DNA of 64,000 nt from Manduca sexta (taxonomy: Eukaryota > Arthropoda > Insecta > Lepidoptera > Sphingidae): positions 2,542,001-2,606,000 of the forward strand of contig NC_051139.1 in NCBI RefSeq assembly GCF_014839805.1, read 5' to 3'. Of this stretch, positions 52,701 to 55,950 are shown in pieces (position 1 is the first letter of the stretch; every line of letters starts with the position of its first letter). The translations under genes were made by a program, and so were the position numbers. Under the pieces are notes generated by a model. The model was not told the DNA's origin. It searched no databases and saw only the letters and a list, made by a program, of their open reading frames with translations.

Positions 52701-53460
52701 AACTGAAAAAATATTTTTGTGTTGGATAGCCCTTTGTTCCTGGAGTGCTATAGGTTATATATCGTCACGCTATGAATAATAGGAGCGGAGCAGTAATGAA
52801 ACATGATGCAAAAACGGGGACACTTTATTAGTTTTGAGAGCTTCTGTTGCGTGCGCTGCATAAACGGTTAAAGTTATGCAACAATAATGTATGACGGGAT
52901 TGTTCCTCTTAAAAAGTTCTACAAAAATATATCATAAAACAAAAGTCCCCCGCTGCATCGGTCTGCCCGAACGTGTTAAACTCAAAAACTAACCAACGTA
53001 TTAGGATAAAATTTGGTATGGAGACAGTTTGAGACCCTGGGAAGAACATAGGCTCCCGGGAAAATATATAGCGTGACTTTTATAACGGAAAACATTAGCC
53101 TGAAAAACTTAATAACGCGGGCGGAGCCGCGGGCAAAAGCTAGTAATATTATATATGGTCTTAATTTTATCATTATGTGGAAACAAAACCTGGTGGCCCT
53201 CAATACCGCGATGTCCATACAGCCAGGCGTACCTGTACCTGGGCGACATCCTCGCGTGCAGTGCCAGCGGTGACGAGTACACGGAGGTGTTGCCGGTGGT
53301 GGCTGCCGGTGCTCGTGTGGCTGGTGGTAGTGGTGGTGGTGGTGGTGGTGGTGGTGGTGACGTGTGCGGCGTGCTGGCGGTGCGGGTGGACGGGCTCGCG
53401 GTGGCGCGGCGCTGCCTCACGCTCAGCCACTCGCATAAAGACTTGTCGATGCTGTACTAG
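28682..53460 (+). CDS. RPGRIP1L: RPGRIP1L/RPGRIP1-type ciliary transition-zone protein (35 coding exons, 1,532 residues)
   Basis: This is a scaffold of the ciliary transition zone that in vertebrates and worms anchors NPHP/MKS modules. All 35 exons use GT-AG introns with matching phases and sum to 4,599 bp, ending in TAG. Residues ~25-107 carry KRELEDLYFALLENNLELKR, matching the N-terminal RPGRIP1L coiled coil; coiled coil continues to ~320. Residues ~422-865 are a charged, Ser/Pro-rich linker. Residues ~867-1061 form the first C2 domain (KCIFTLHIGTVVLSDE, WKFYDQNLAMTRMR, GVLDLWCMLRAEP). Residues ~1329-1532 form the RPGR-interacting C2-like domain (IQRLYVAYSF, ETPVSLPKPK, CIIFNVISEPPEDP, CEDVG, CGVLAVRVDGLAV). 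The central second C2 is not recognisable. Human RPGRIP1L is about 1,300 residues. Orthology to the RPGRIP1/RPGRIP1L pair is firm; splitting between them is not meaningful in insects. Exons 9 and 23 are the least certain. Confidence 0.92.
28923..29172 (+). CDS. RPGRIP1L: RPGRIP1L exon 2 (N-terminal coiled coil)
   Basis: The acceptor is actcattag and the donor agatat|gtaagt. It encodes KRELEDLYFALLENNLELKR and QRDQIKTLSTKVQRM, which align with the EELEDRFLRLHDEN region of human RPGRIP1L. This is the exon that identifies the N-terminus. Confidence 0.9.
29522..29677 (+). CDS. RPGRIP1L: RPGRIP1L exon 3 (coiled coil)
   Basis: The acceptor is tttgttttcag and the donor cacctaa|gtaagt. It encodes IAELKKSNERMSERIRLLNM followed by RLCSAKQFVKR, parallel to the vertebrate KNRLISAKQQL segment, and then a polar Ser/Thr tail. 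Confidence 0.88.
29934..30020 (+). CDS. RPGRIP1L: RPGRIP1L exon 4
   Basis: The acceptor is gttttatttacag and the donor gttgaaaa|gtaagc. It encodes the polar segment NSSTIALTTNISESNLK and then a Lys codon split at the junction. No domain is seen; phase and splice sites support it. Confidence 0.75.
30354..30407 (+). CDS. RPGRIP1L: RPGRIP1L exon 5
   Basis: This 54-bp exon has acceptor aatttatag and donor ataaaaa|gtaagt. It encodes DVPSTRSVQTETNEEHKK, a hydrophilic linker. Both borders split a Lys codon in the same phase. Confidence 0.75.
30558..30642 (+). CDS. RPGRIP1L: RPGRIP1L exon 6 (coiled coil)
   Basis: The acceptor is tttaattcag and the donor gcaagag|gtaagt. It encodes CRTLMEELKQKIVNLQE, a heptad-like stretch, and leaves in phase 0. 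Confidence 0.82.
30904..31036 (+). CDS. RPGRIP1L: RPGRIP1L exon 7 (coiled coil)
   Basis: The acceptor is aaaactctag and the donor gaaacg|gttagt. It encodes MEYSSRIGRLEMEVSSLQAR and EIASRLTRAEIRN, an uninterrupted amphipathic helix. Confidence 0.85.
31654..31778 (+). CDS. RPGRIP1L: RPGRIP1L exon 8 (coiled coil)
   Basis: The acceptor is tttcactatag and the donor atcaat|gtgagt. It encodes ELAMELAIEKGKVAELETSV and the Ala/Ser-rich helix KAAQMSSKVAATIEGHLATIN. Confidence 0.85.
31895..32227 (+). mobile_element. tRNA-derived SINE (family B), full length
   Basis: tRNA-like head with AGCCTAGTTGGGTGTGG and box-B CAGGTTCAAATCCCAAGG, body, and (ATT)n tail. It is flanked by CCTATTT (31,888-31,894 and 32,228-32,234). 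RPGRIP1L intron 8. Confidence 0.85.
32458..32538 (+). CDS. RPGRIP1L: RPGRIP1L exon 9 (probable)
   Basis: The acceptor is tttggttatag and the donor ccgagg|gtatgt. It is 81 bp, phase 0 at both ends, and encodes a Cys/Pro-rich stretch around CRPPLCSPCCPAEW. That composition is odd inside a coiled-coil region. Skipping it keeps the frame, so it may be alternative or a wrong call. Confidence 0.5.
32580..32705 (+). mobile_element. SINE family A, 3' fragment
   Basis: It holds GCGCCTCTGCCTAGCCTTTC and GGGGATTAAAAGCGTGTG, the 3' end of family A, with a degenerate (GT)n tail. It lies in RPGRIP1L intron 9. Confidence 0.6.
32797..33045 (+). mobile_element. SINE family A copy
   Basis: It has a tRNA-like start (GTTTCGGTGGCGTAGTTG), body (GTCCGATATGGCGATAGGCT) and GTGTGT tail in RPGRIP1L intron 9. 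It ends about 35 bp before exon 10. Confidence 0.75.
33081..33218 (+). CDS. RPGRIP1L: RPGRIP1L exon 10
   Basis: The acceptor is attagttgcag and the donor gaaaag|gtagga. It encodes ALESTPTKAVSSVEFRLDNY and an Asp/Ser/Lys-rich linker. Phase 0 at both ends. Confidence 0.8.
33577..33657 (+). CDS. RPGRIP1L: RPGRIP1L exon 11 (coiled coil)
   Basis: The acceptor is acaattgcag and the donor actgct|gtaagt. It encodes INQELMKKIVELQTQLDQIQ, a clear leucine-heptad helix resembling the later coiled coils of RPGRIP1L. The frame stays open into the intron, but the donor is consensus. Confidence 0.85.
34034..34186 (+). CDS. RPGRIP1L: RPGRIP1L exon 12 (acidic linker)
   Basis: The acceptor is ggtttacag and the donor acggag|gtaata. 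Its 51 codons form a Glu/Lys/Asp-rich linker containing FVKNEGFVIIEPVKDD. Phase 0 at both ends. Confidence 0.8.
34408..34485 (-). mobile_element. LINE fragment interrupted by a MITE
   Basis: GGAAGACCACTGGTGGACAT then CTTCCTCTAAGG and CCGCCTGCTTCC match the 19.3-kb fragment; a family F MITE is inserted at its right end. Confidence 0.5.
34486..34630. mobile_element. TA-flanked MITE (family F), in RPGRIP1L intron 12
   Basis: TCGACGGTTGAAAGGCGAAT at the left and the inverse of a similar 28-bp end at the right (three mismatches), bordered by TA on both sides. This is the signature of a Tc1/mariner-type MITE. It interrupts a LINE fragment. Confidence 0.75.
34789..34998 (+). mobile_element. SINE family A copy
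   Basis: It starts GCCTCAGTGGCGTAGTTAG, has box-B GGGTTTGATTCCCTGG and a (GT)n tail, with an internal deletion relative to the full copy. RPGRIP1L intron 12. Confidence 0.75.
35157..35323 (+). CDS. RPGRIP1L: RPGRIP1L exon 13 (linker)
   Basis: The acceptor is caataatttcag and the donor actgatga|gtaagt. It encodes a polar linker including VAKYPLVWLSDGQKN. Remains of a dispersed repeat begin about 8 bp after the donor. Confidence 0.82.
35331..35452 (-). mobile_element. Dispersed repeat family C, partial, just after the exon 13 donor
   Basis: Minus-orientation CCTGCGTATATCCCG, GGCCGGCGTAATTGTGTCGA and GGGTCACTTTGCCATGCCTG. It starts about 8 bp after the exon 13 donor. Confidence 0.55.
35724..36286 (+). 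CDS. RPGRIP1L: RPGRIP1L exon 14 (largest exon, charged linker)
   Basis: The acceptor is ttattgaag, with a poor pyrimidine tract; the donor is acgctag|gtgaga. It has 563 bp of open frame with a Pro-rich start (PSDKPPTPEAKPDTPEP) and an AT-rich body dense in Lys, Asn, Asp and Ser. No domain is recognised. It probably corresponds to the disordered linker of the family. Confidence 0.82.
36651..36830 (+). CDS. Candidate alternative RPGRIP1L exon, Cys-rich and GC-rich
   Basis: A 180-bp open segment lies between exons 14 and 15. The acceptor is ccccctggctag and the donor attccatcg|gtacat. Its phases (1 in, 1 out) match the neighbouring exons exactly, so inclusion would add 60 residues without a frameshift. 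It encodes eight Cys including CACVC and CHCRRPEC. It is very CpG-rich and the opposite strand is also open, so it may instead be a GC-rich regulatory patch. No homology is recognised. Confidence 0.3.
37168..37341 (+). CDS. RPGRIP1L: RPGRIP1L exon 15 (linker)
   Basis: The acceptor is acaattccag and the donor gaggag|gtatgg. It encodes YPSYKPPVVDVPATYTVQSE and SEKDTDHEISAMTDLSTERG. GC-rich third positions mark it as exonic. Confidence 0.85.
38072..38194 (+). CDS. RPGRIP1L: RPGRIP1L exon 16 (Ser/Pro linker)
   Basis: The acceptor is attgtgtacag and the donor gcgagag|gtacac. It encodes TSPSPLSPGEDKPPSGSRSH and TTDYGTLSEGELPTVA. Phases match exons 15 and 17. Confidence 0.82.
38224..38600 (-). mobile_element. 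LINE 3' fragment (reverse-transcriptase C-terminus)
   Basis: The minus strand encodes KGMLRWFGHLERMDDKRLTK and VYKANVDGRAGGSRPH, then in another frame GQVKSTRNRR. This is the standard C-terminal tail of insect non-LTR retrotransposon polyproteins. It is broken by a frameshift and ends in a (CATA)n tail. RPGRIP1L intron 16. Confidence 0.8.
38612..38864 (+). mobile_element. Dispersed repeat family C
   Basis: It contains CACCTGATGGTAAGTGGAGT, CAGTCGACACAATTATGCCG, CACAGGCTGATC and TATCCTACCACCAGC, shared with 45,381-45,632. It resembles a SINE or MITE; class undecided. Confidence 0.65.
38865..39139 (+). mobile_element. Short Helitron-like element in RPGRIP1L intron 16
   Basis: It starts TCTTATTATACTCTAATAA and ends GCCGCGAGCAAAACCTAG before T. 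It sits immediately against the 3' end of a dispersed repeat (38,612-38,864). Confidence 0.65.
39284..39329 (+). CDS. RPGRIP1L: RPGRIP1L exon 17 (short)
   Basis: A 46-bp exon with acceptor aacttttttacag and donor cacgaa|gtaagt. It encodes RKLSVGERPMTDIT between two split codons. Supported by splice sites and by the frame of both neighbours. Confidence 0.72.
39752..39783. repeat. (AAT)n microsatellite
   Basis: Imperfect AAT/AATA repeats in RPGRIP1L intron 17. Confidence 0.8.
39973..40081 (+). CDS. RPGRIP1L: RPGRIP1L exon 18 (helix before first C2)
   Basis: The acceptor is ttttgccaccag; the donor caccag|gtccaa is weak, but without it the frame meets TAG 27 bp later. It encodes the helix NMEEALHAITEELARCKQLL ending HQQRQHQ. 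It ends in phase 0, as exon 19 needs. Confidence 0.75.
40242..40299. repeat. Hairpin-forming inverted repeat in RPGRIP1L intron 18
   Basis: GATATGTTTTTTTTTATAAA continuing to GGAT is followed after a short loop by its inverse, with two extra A in the right arm. Confidence 0.85.
42183..42260 (+). repeat. Dispersed repeat family C, fragment
   Basis: CCAACTACATCTGATGGTAA followed by GTGGTGTTTG matches the 5' part of family C. Confidence 0.4.
42489..42647 (+). CDS. RPGRIP1L: RPGRIP1L exon 19 (start of first C2 domain)
   Basis: The acceptor is acaattttag and the donor gatgag|gtttgt. It encodes a linker and KCIFTLHIGTVVLSDE, matching the ENLFEIHI first strand of the RPGRIP1 first C2. It is GC-rich with phase 0 at both ends. 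Confidence 0.9.
42981..43142 (+). CDS. RPGRIP1L: RPGRIP1L exon 20 (first C2 domain)
   Basis: The acceptor is ctcataaacag and the donor aaacag|gtgtgt. It encodes LTWKFYDQNLAMTRMRAGR, then VLFDFSTEYDVKITDDFLNY, clearly parallel to the YAFYDFE, YNFTSQY and DLFLQY motifs of RPGRIP1/RPGRIP1L. Confidence 0.93.
43450..43572 (+). CDS. RPGRIP1L: RPGRIP1L exon 21 (first C2 domain)
   Basis: The acceptor is gtatgttcag and the donor gctttg|gtattt. It encodes MPIIICELDKQDEPFASCAL and PLREAL, matching the strand and helix region that follows in the vertebrate C2. Phase 0 at both ends. Confidence 0.9.
43918..44040 (-). mobile_element. LINE fragment, C-terminal coding tail
   Basis: GGAAGTCCACTAATAAACAA through CTAGGCCATCTGTCCACG is a degenerate copy of the same LINE tail, ending about 45 bp before exon 22. 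Confidence 0.5.
44085..44225 (+). CDS. RPGRIP1L: RPGRIP1L exon 22 (end of first C2 domain)
   Basis: The acceptor is ttgttgtcgtcag and the donor gccagg|gtactg. It encodes GVLDLWCMLRAEPRLLPAIN, equivalent to the GTVEYWIRLRVP closing strand of the vertebrate domain. Very GC-rich. Confidence 0.9.
44402..44522 (+). mobile_element. Dispersed repeat family C, degenerate
   Basis: It contains CGTCAGTCGATAAAATTATG, then CCGGCCTGTTATATATACAC. RPGRIP1L intron 22. Confidence 0.5.
44717..44848 (+). CDS. RPGRIP1L: RPGRIP1L exon 23 (linker, start of reduced second C2)
   Basis: The acceptor is gtcggcag (a second in-frame AG at 44,734 is an alternative, 18 bp shorter); the donor is gccagc|gtgaga. It encodes ASRIMEQVLADDHSDRLSQE then LELHVGQLRRGSGAS. 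The latter resembles only the first strand of the vertebrate second C2 domain. Confidence 0.75.
44910..45150 (+). mobile_element. SINE family A copy abutting exon 24
   Basis: Degenerate box B (GGGTTTGAATCTCC), then GTCCGATATGGCGATAG and TGCCTACTTCTTTGGGGAT. Its T-rich end runs into the polypyrimidine tract of the exon 24 acceptor. Confidence 0.75.
45169..45285 (+). CDS. RPGRIP1L: RPGRIP1L exon 24
   Basis: The acceptor is tttccaacag (an alternative AG three bases later) and the donor tatgac|gttagt. It encodes WNTRDLSVVTRVGPFGKESD then VVPAYDYYD. A SINE ends a few bases upstream, so the pyrimidine tract abuts its tail. Confidence 0.78.
45381..45632 (+). mobile_element. Dispersed repeat family C
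   Basis: A second near full-length copy (CTGCACCTGATGTTAAGAGG ... AAAATGTATCCTACCATCAA) in RPGRIP1L intron 24. Confidence 0.65.
45828..45905 (+). CDS. RPGRIP1L: RPGRIP1L exon 25
   Basis: The acceptor is tgaatgttcag and the donor aatacc|gtatgt. It encodes VHKYPVVRRRSSQKQRKSGQ, a strongly basic linker. The donor lies inside the target-site duplication of a SINE and recurs intact at 46,206-46,218. Confidence 0.75.
45913..46205 (-). mobile_element. SINE family B inserted in the exon 25 splice donor
   Basis: A minus-oriented family B copy with an internal deletion. It is flanked by a perfect 13-bp duplication AATACCGTATGTA (45,900-45,912 and 46,206-46,218), which contains the exon 25 end and its GTATGT donor. 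Confidence 0.9.
46288..46440 (+). mobile_element. SINE family A, degenerate copy
   Basis: It contains CAGGTTCAAATACCGTGTCG and a shortened body in RPGRIP1L intron 25. Confidence 0.55.
46600..46671 (+). CDS. RPGRIP1L: RPGRIP1L exon 26
   Basis: The acceptor is tggtttaag, with a weak tract; the donor is tcgccg|gtaagt. It encodes DFGPKRPAEFAPKKIDEGSK and WQSP. Phase 0 at both ends. Confidence 0.7.
47229..47270 (+). CDS. RPGRIP1L: RPGRIP1L exon 27 (micro-exon, 42 bp)
   Basis: The acceptor is atattatgcag and the donor gaagtg|gtaata. It encodes FQNITSSGIIINEV. Too short to identify by homology; supported only by splice sites and phase. Confidence 0.55.
47356..47400 (+). CDS. RPGRIP1L: RPGRIP1L exon 28 (micro-exon, 45 bp)
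   Basis: The acceptor is ttttatctcctag, strong; the donor is ttaaag|gttatt, weak. It encodes PANIKSTEEMKQALK. The intron before it is only 85 bp. Confidence 0.55.
47913..47927. repeat. Poly-G tract
   Basis: Fifteen G after CCCCC in an AT-rich intron, between exons 28 and 29 of RPGRIP1L. Confidence 0.85.
48071..48106 (+). CDS. RPGRIP1L: RPGRIP1L exon 29 (micro-exon, 36 bp)
   Basis: The acceptor is ttttttgttaag and the donor tcattg|gtaagt. It encodes VGSQTPSSVVSL. Supported by consensus sites and phase only. Confidence 0.6.
48348..48426 (+). CDS. RPGRIP1L: RPGRIP1L exon 30
   Basis: The acceptor is aatttttgtag and the donor tccttct|gtacgt. It encodes VNKPEKLDPAADTLKEKRKR and SSRFSF, a basic linker. 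It is the first exon after 18 to break the phase 0-0 series. Confidence 0.75.
48526..48585. repeat. 60-bp near-perfect palindrome in RPGRIP1L intron 30
   Basis: Two 29-bp arms (left AAATAGTAAATAATTAGGTT...) differ at one position and are separated by TT. It could form a cruciform or a long RNA hairpin. Confidence 0.9.
48608..48757. mobile_element. TA-flanked MITE (family F), in RPGRIP1L intron 30
   Basis: Left end TTGACGGTTGAAAGGCTGAT, right end the inverse of TCGACGGTTGCAAGGCTAAT, with TA on both sides. It matches the 34.5-kb copy in length (150 and 145 bp) and ends. Confidence 0.75.
48830..48943 (+). CDS. RPGRIP1L: RPGRIP1L exon 31
   Basis: The acceptor is attgcaatag and the donor attatag|gtaagg. 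It encodes KKPSLDATRSSRFIQNGSDQ and EISRRYDNISRII, a basic Ser-rich linker before the C-terminal domain. Confidence 0.78.
49202..49455 (-). mobile_element. Degenerate Helitron-like copy in RPGRIP1L intron 31
   Basis: It contains CTAG followed by a CTCGCGGTTTCGCCCGCG hairpin and degenerate body. The expected A|T flank is absent, so the boundary is approximate. Confidence 0.4.
49544..49629 (+). CDS. RPGRIP1L: RPGRIP1L exon 32
   Basis: The acceptor is tgtcactttcag and the donor caaaag|gtaagc. It encodes SCRMQDNSKKSVTINHKYCE and TTTEVPQK, and restores phase 0 for exon 33. Confidence 0.78.
49750..50006 (+). mobile_element. tRNA-derived SINE (family A), well-preserved copy
   Basis: It starts TGCCTCGGTGGTGTGG, with box-B AGGTTCAAATCCCGGG, body GCCCGATATGGCGTTAGGCT, CCTTCGGGGATAAATGCG and a GT tail. 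RPGRIP1L intron 32. Confidence 0.85.
50456..50672 (+). CDS. RPGRIP1L: RPGRIP1L exon 33 (start of RPGR-interacting domain)
   Basis: The acceptor is aatgaaccag. I chose the donor ggaaaa|gtttgt because it joins FNFRK in frame to exon 34; unspliced, the frame stops at TAA 50,696-50,698. It encodes IDITVLWLALNEECEAMMNP, IQRLYVAYSFLGR and ETPVSLPKPK. The last motif is nearly identical to the human RPGRIP1L C-terminal domain. Confidence 0.93.
51239..51398 (+). CDS. RPGRIP1L: RPGRIP1L exon 34 (RPGR-interacting domain)
   Basis: The acceptor is aactaacgtctag and the donor gatgtggg|gtgagt. It encodes FQLHDCDLPLLGHMARCRST, then CIIFNVISEPPEDPLGLDSC and EDVG. These match the RFTVVSDPPEDE and CEDIG motifs of vertebrate RPGRIP1L. 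Confidence 0.93.
51999..53143 (+). mobile_element. Non-autonomous Helitron-like element with ~124-bp tandem array
   Basis: It begins TCTATACTATTATATAAAGC, ends GGGCAAAAGCTAG and sits between A and T, as Helitrons do. A short GC-rich hairpin (CGCGG...CCGCG) lies just before the 3' end. Inside are a (GTTT)n run and six tandem units of about 124 bp, each with GGAACTACCGGT and ATAGGAGCGGAGCAGTAATG motifs. No Rep/helicase frame is present. It lies in the last RPGRIP1L intron and ends 79 bp before exon 35. Confidence 0.8.
53223..53460 (+). CDS. RPGRIP1L: RPGRIP1L exon 35 (terminal, RPGR-interacting domain)
   Basis: The acceptor is gtccatacag. It encodes QAYLYLGDILACSASGDEYT, a loop with nine consecutive GGT Gly codons, and CGVLAVRVDGLAVARRCL (cf. 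IGKLRVTVEALHALQS), ending LSMLY then TAG. The Gly tract replaces a short loop in vertebrates. Confidence 0.92.
53322..53358 (+). repeat. (GGT)n microsatellite inside coding exon 35
   Basis: Nine uninterrupted GGT codons are preceded by GGT GGT AGT. It encodes a poly-Gly loop in the C-terminal domain and is likely length-variable. Confidence 0.9.
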
Positions 53461-54231
53461 TATGTACTGCATTATCCAAATCTCGCTATAATTGGGTATT
53501 TGACTTTTCTAACTTTTATAAAATATATACGTCGTATAAATTCTAAAACGGAAGAAATCATTGAAATCTGATGAAAAATTCACAAATTATAAGCCATTGA
53601 TAAATTTGGGTGAGTGTCAAAAAACGGAAAAGAGACGAAATACTTGCATGTGAGGTCAGCGGCAGTACGATGCGTGCGAAAGAAAGAGATGGAGCGATAT
53701 CCTCACTCCGCACTCACTTCTGCACGTAGCAATATTTGAAATTTGAATTACTGACTCATTTATTATGGAATTTTAATACTGTTTTCATAGAAGGATTTCC
53801 TTTTTGTACTTATTCAAAATAACTAACTTATTCAAAATAAAACATGGTCAAATACCGTTTTGCCTTAGTAAGTGCGGTTTTATATATCATGGGTTTTGGC
53901 GTAAAGTGGGCGCACGAGTGTTGCGTGTCTGCCTACCCCTACTGGGATATAAATGCGTGAGGGTGTGGTATGTACAAGGTGGTCTTTTGTATGTAAGAGG
54001 GTGTCTTGATGGGTCCCGTAGACTAACAAGCAGTTACAAATATTATCTTGGTTTAAGGGTCAGTAGGCAAGCTAATTATTATTTATAGAAATAACTGATA
54101 TTATTGAAGTACGTACATATTATTATTTTATATTACAGATCCGAGCAAGCACTTTCTTCCACTTTCAATTTAACCTATAGAAGAATAAATTATTGGTGTT
54201 TATAATAAGTGTATAAATATTTATTTAATAA
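53461..54231 (+). terminator. RPGRIP1L: RPGRIP1L 3'UTR with AATAAA signals
   Basis: AATAAA occurs at 54,183-54,188 and 54,226-54,231. The interval holds a 3' SINE fragment (53,886-53,985) and otherwise AT-rich sequence. The cleavage site is inferred. Confidence 0.5.
53886..53985 (+). mobile_element. SINE family A, 3' fragment in the RPGRIP1L 3'UTR
   Basis: CATGGGTTTTGGCGTAAAGT through GGGATATAAATGCGTGAGG matches the family A 3' end. Confidence 0.55.
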
Positions 54232-54700
54232 ATTCATGTATTATTATGAACAATATGTTTATTCCCAGTATAGTAAAAATACTTTTTTTTAATTGATCAA
54301 AAGATTTATCATAATCAGTGGCAGTTATTGTTATTCAAAGGATTAATACTTATATTATTTAGAATGTATGATCGACAAAATTTGCATAATTTATTCTACA
54401 ATTATTAATAAACTTTAGTCGACTTATGCAGAAATCAGAATATAAAACTTAAAAACTTAGGCCACAGTTTAGGGCATAATAAATTAGACCTCAATATCGC
54501 GGCAAGAATCATAGTCATAATATCATATCATAATAAAGTTACATAAATAAATAAACCCATATCACTAATATACAATCCAAGCATTAGTTATTAACGTAAT
54601 TTCCTAGACACAATGTTTACCATCATAGAATAAAACGACTTTATAGAATAAAATCCGCCCTGTACAGTGCACATACATCATCATAGAGACAACAGTGGCG

Positions 54701-54926
54701 TCACGAGTCGATTACAGAACATTGCACAGTGGCTTGTGTCCAGTAGTAGTGCAGTGTCGAGGAGCGGCGCACGCGCAGCCGTAGTTCGCGCGCGACTCCG
54801 ACCCGTTTCGTAATACATTGATGTTTCGCAACCGACCCCATTGGACCCACGCCCCACTGCCCCATCGGCCCACGTGTAAATAACGCCCTAACATCGCATT
54901 GTGGTGTCCACACATCAGTGCCTACA
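54701..54926 (-). CDS. Candidate terminal exon of an unidentified minus-strand gene
   Basis: A GC-rich patch in AT-rich surroundings. On the minus strand an acceptor (attgttacag) at 54,927 is followed by 74 open codons to TGA. They include DVWTPQCDVRALFTRGPMGQ and RELRLRVRRSSTLHYYW. No family is recognised and no upstream exon was found at 55-64 kb. Another minus frame is also open over much of it, so it may be GC-rich non-coding sequence. Confidence 0.25.
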
Positions 54927-55817
54927 CTGTAACAATTTAATATGTGAATATTAAAGGTAATGTAGTTAAAATAATAAAATATGACGATAAAATGGATTAC
55001 ATCCCGTATCTCGTTGGTTTTTAATTCGACTTAAAAACAACAAAAGTAGTCAATGTATATGCGATTAAAAATATTTTTATTGAAAATAAATAATTATTGA
55101 ATATAATGTGGCTCGGATAAACTTCTTGTGATATACATAATTATGATGGAATTAGTTAAAAAAAAAACTTTGTTGCCGAAAATATTACCGAAACCAATTA
55201 CGCGGTTGACCAACTTCGAAAATTAATGAAGGTTCAATTCGGGCCAGTTGACGAACCATCATTGTTAATGAATCTACGAAAAAATGGCAAATTTTAAAAT
55301 CAAATTAACGAGCTTGAAGCTAACGATACTACGTATGTTTCAAAGACAGAAAAAAAACAGTGTGAAAGAAACATAAAAAAATGCAAAGACATAACATACC
55401 TAACCCCAAAAAAAGTAAAAAACGAACATCAAAGTATTCAAATCTGTCTCGTATTACATCGATAGATTCGTAATCAACAAACGGGTGAATAATAAATCTT
55501 AGTAGTGACATTAAAACTCGAATGTTTTCCTTCCCATAGACATTTATAGCTTTAAAAAGATTTACTATCGTGATCAAGCGATAGCTAAAGTAACGACGAA
55601 ATTGCCAACACTATAGAATTTAAATAATGATGTACATTTATTGTAAATTGTCGTCGTGTATTTATTACAGCGGGTCTAATAGCGCTTTCTTAGGAAACAA
55701 TATGTAATGTAGTTCACTTTGTTGCTTTAAAGGGAACATTAAACTTTATTAAGCGATACTACTAAAAGTCTTTAATGATTTCGTATGTTTACACGAATGT
55801 TAGGCATCGAAATGAAA

Positions 55818-55950
55818 CTGTTTTCGGATTTTATCGTGGATTTTTATATCATATTTTTCTCCTGACGTTTCGAAACTGCATCCTACATTCTTCAGTCTGC
55901 CCCGTGACCACGAAGGTTGCAGTCTTCAATACGTTCGGAGAATATTACAT
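55818..55950. repeat. Dispersed repeat family J
   Basis: GTTTTCGGATTTTATCGTGG, CTCCTGACGTTTCGAA and GCCCCGTGACCACGAAGG match the 1.4-kb copy; a shorter piece lies at 31,493-31,562. Confidence 0.5.

Noticed and set aside
52056..52800. CRISPR-like array from regularly spaced repeats
   Set aside because: The ~124-bp units are directly adjacent with no unique spacers, inside a eukaryotic Helitron-like element.
53109..53420. Minus-strand frames with Pro or Thr runs near 53.2-53.5 kb
   Set aside because: They are antisense translations of the GGT repeat in exon 35.
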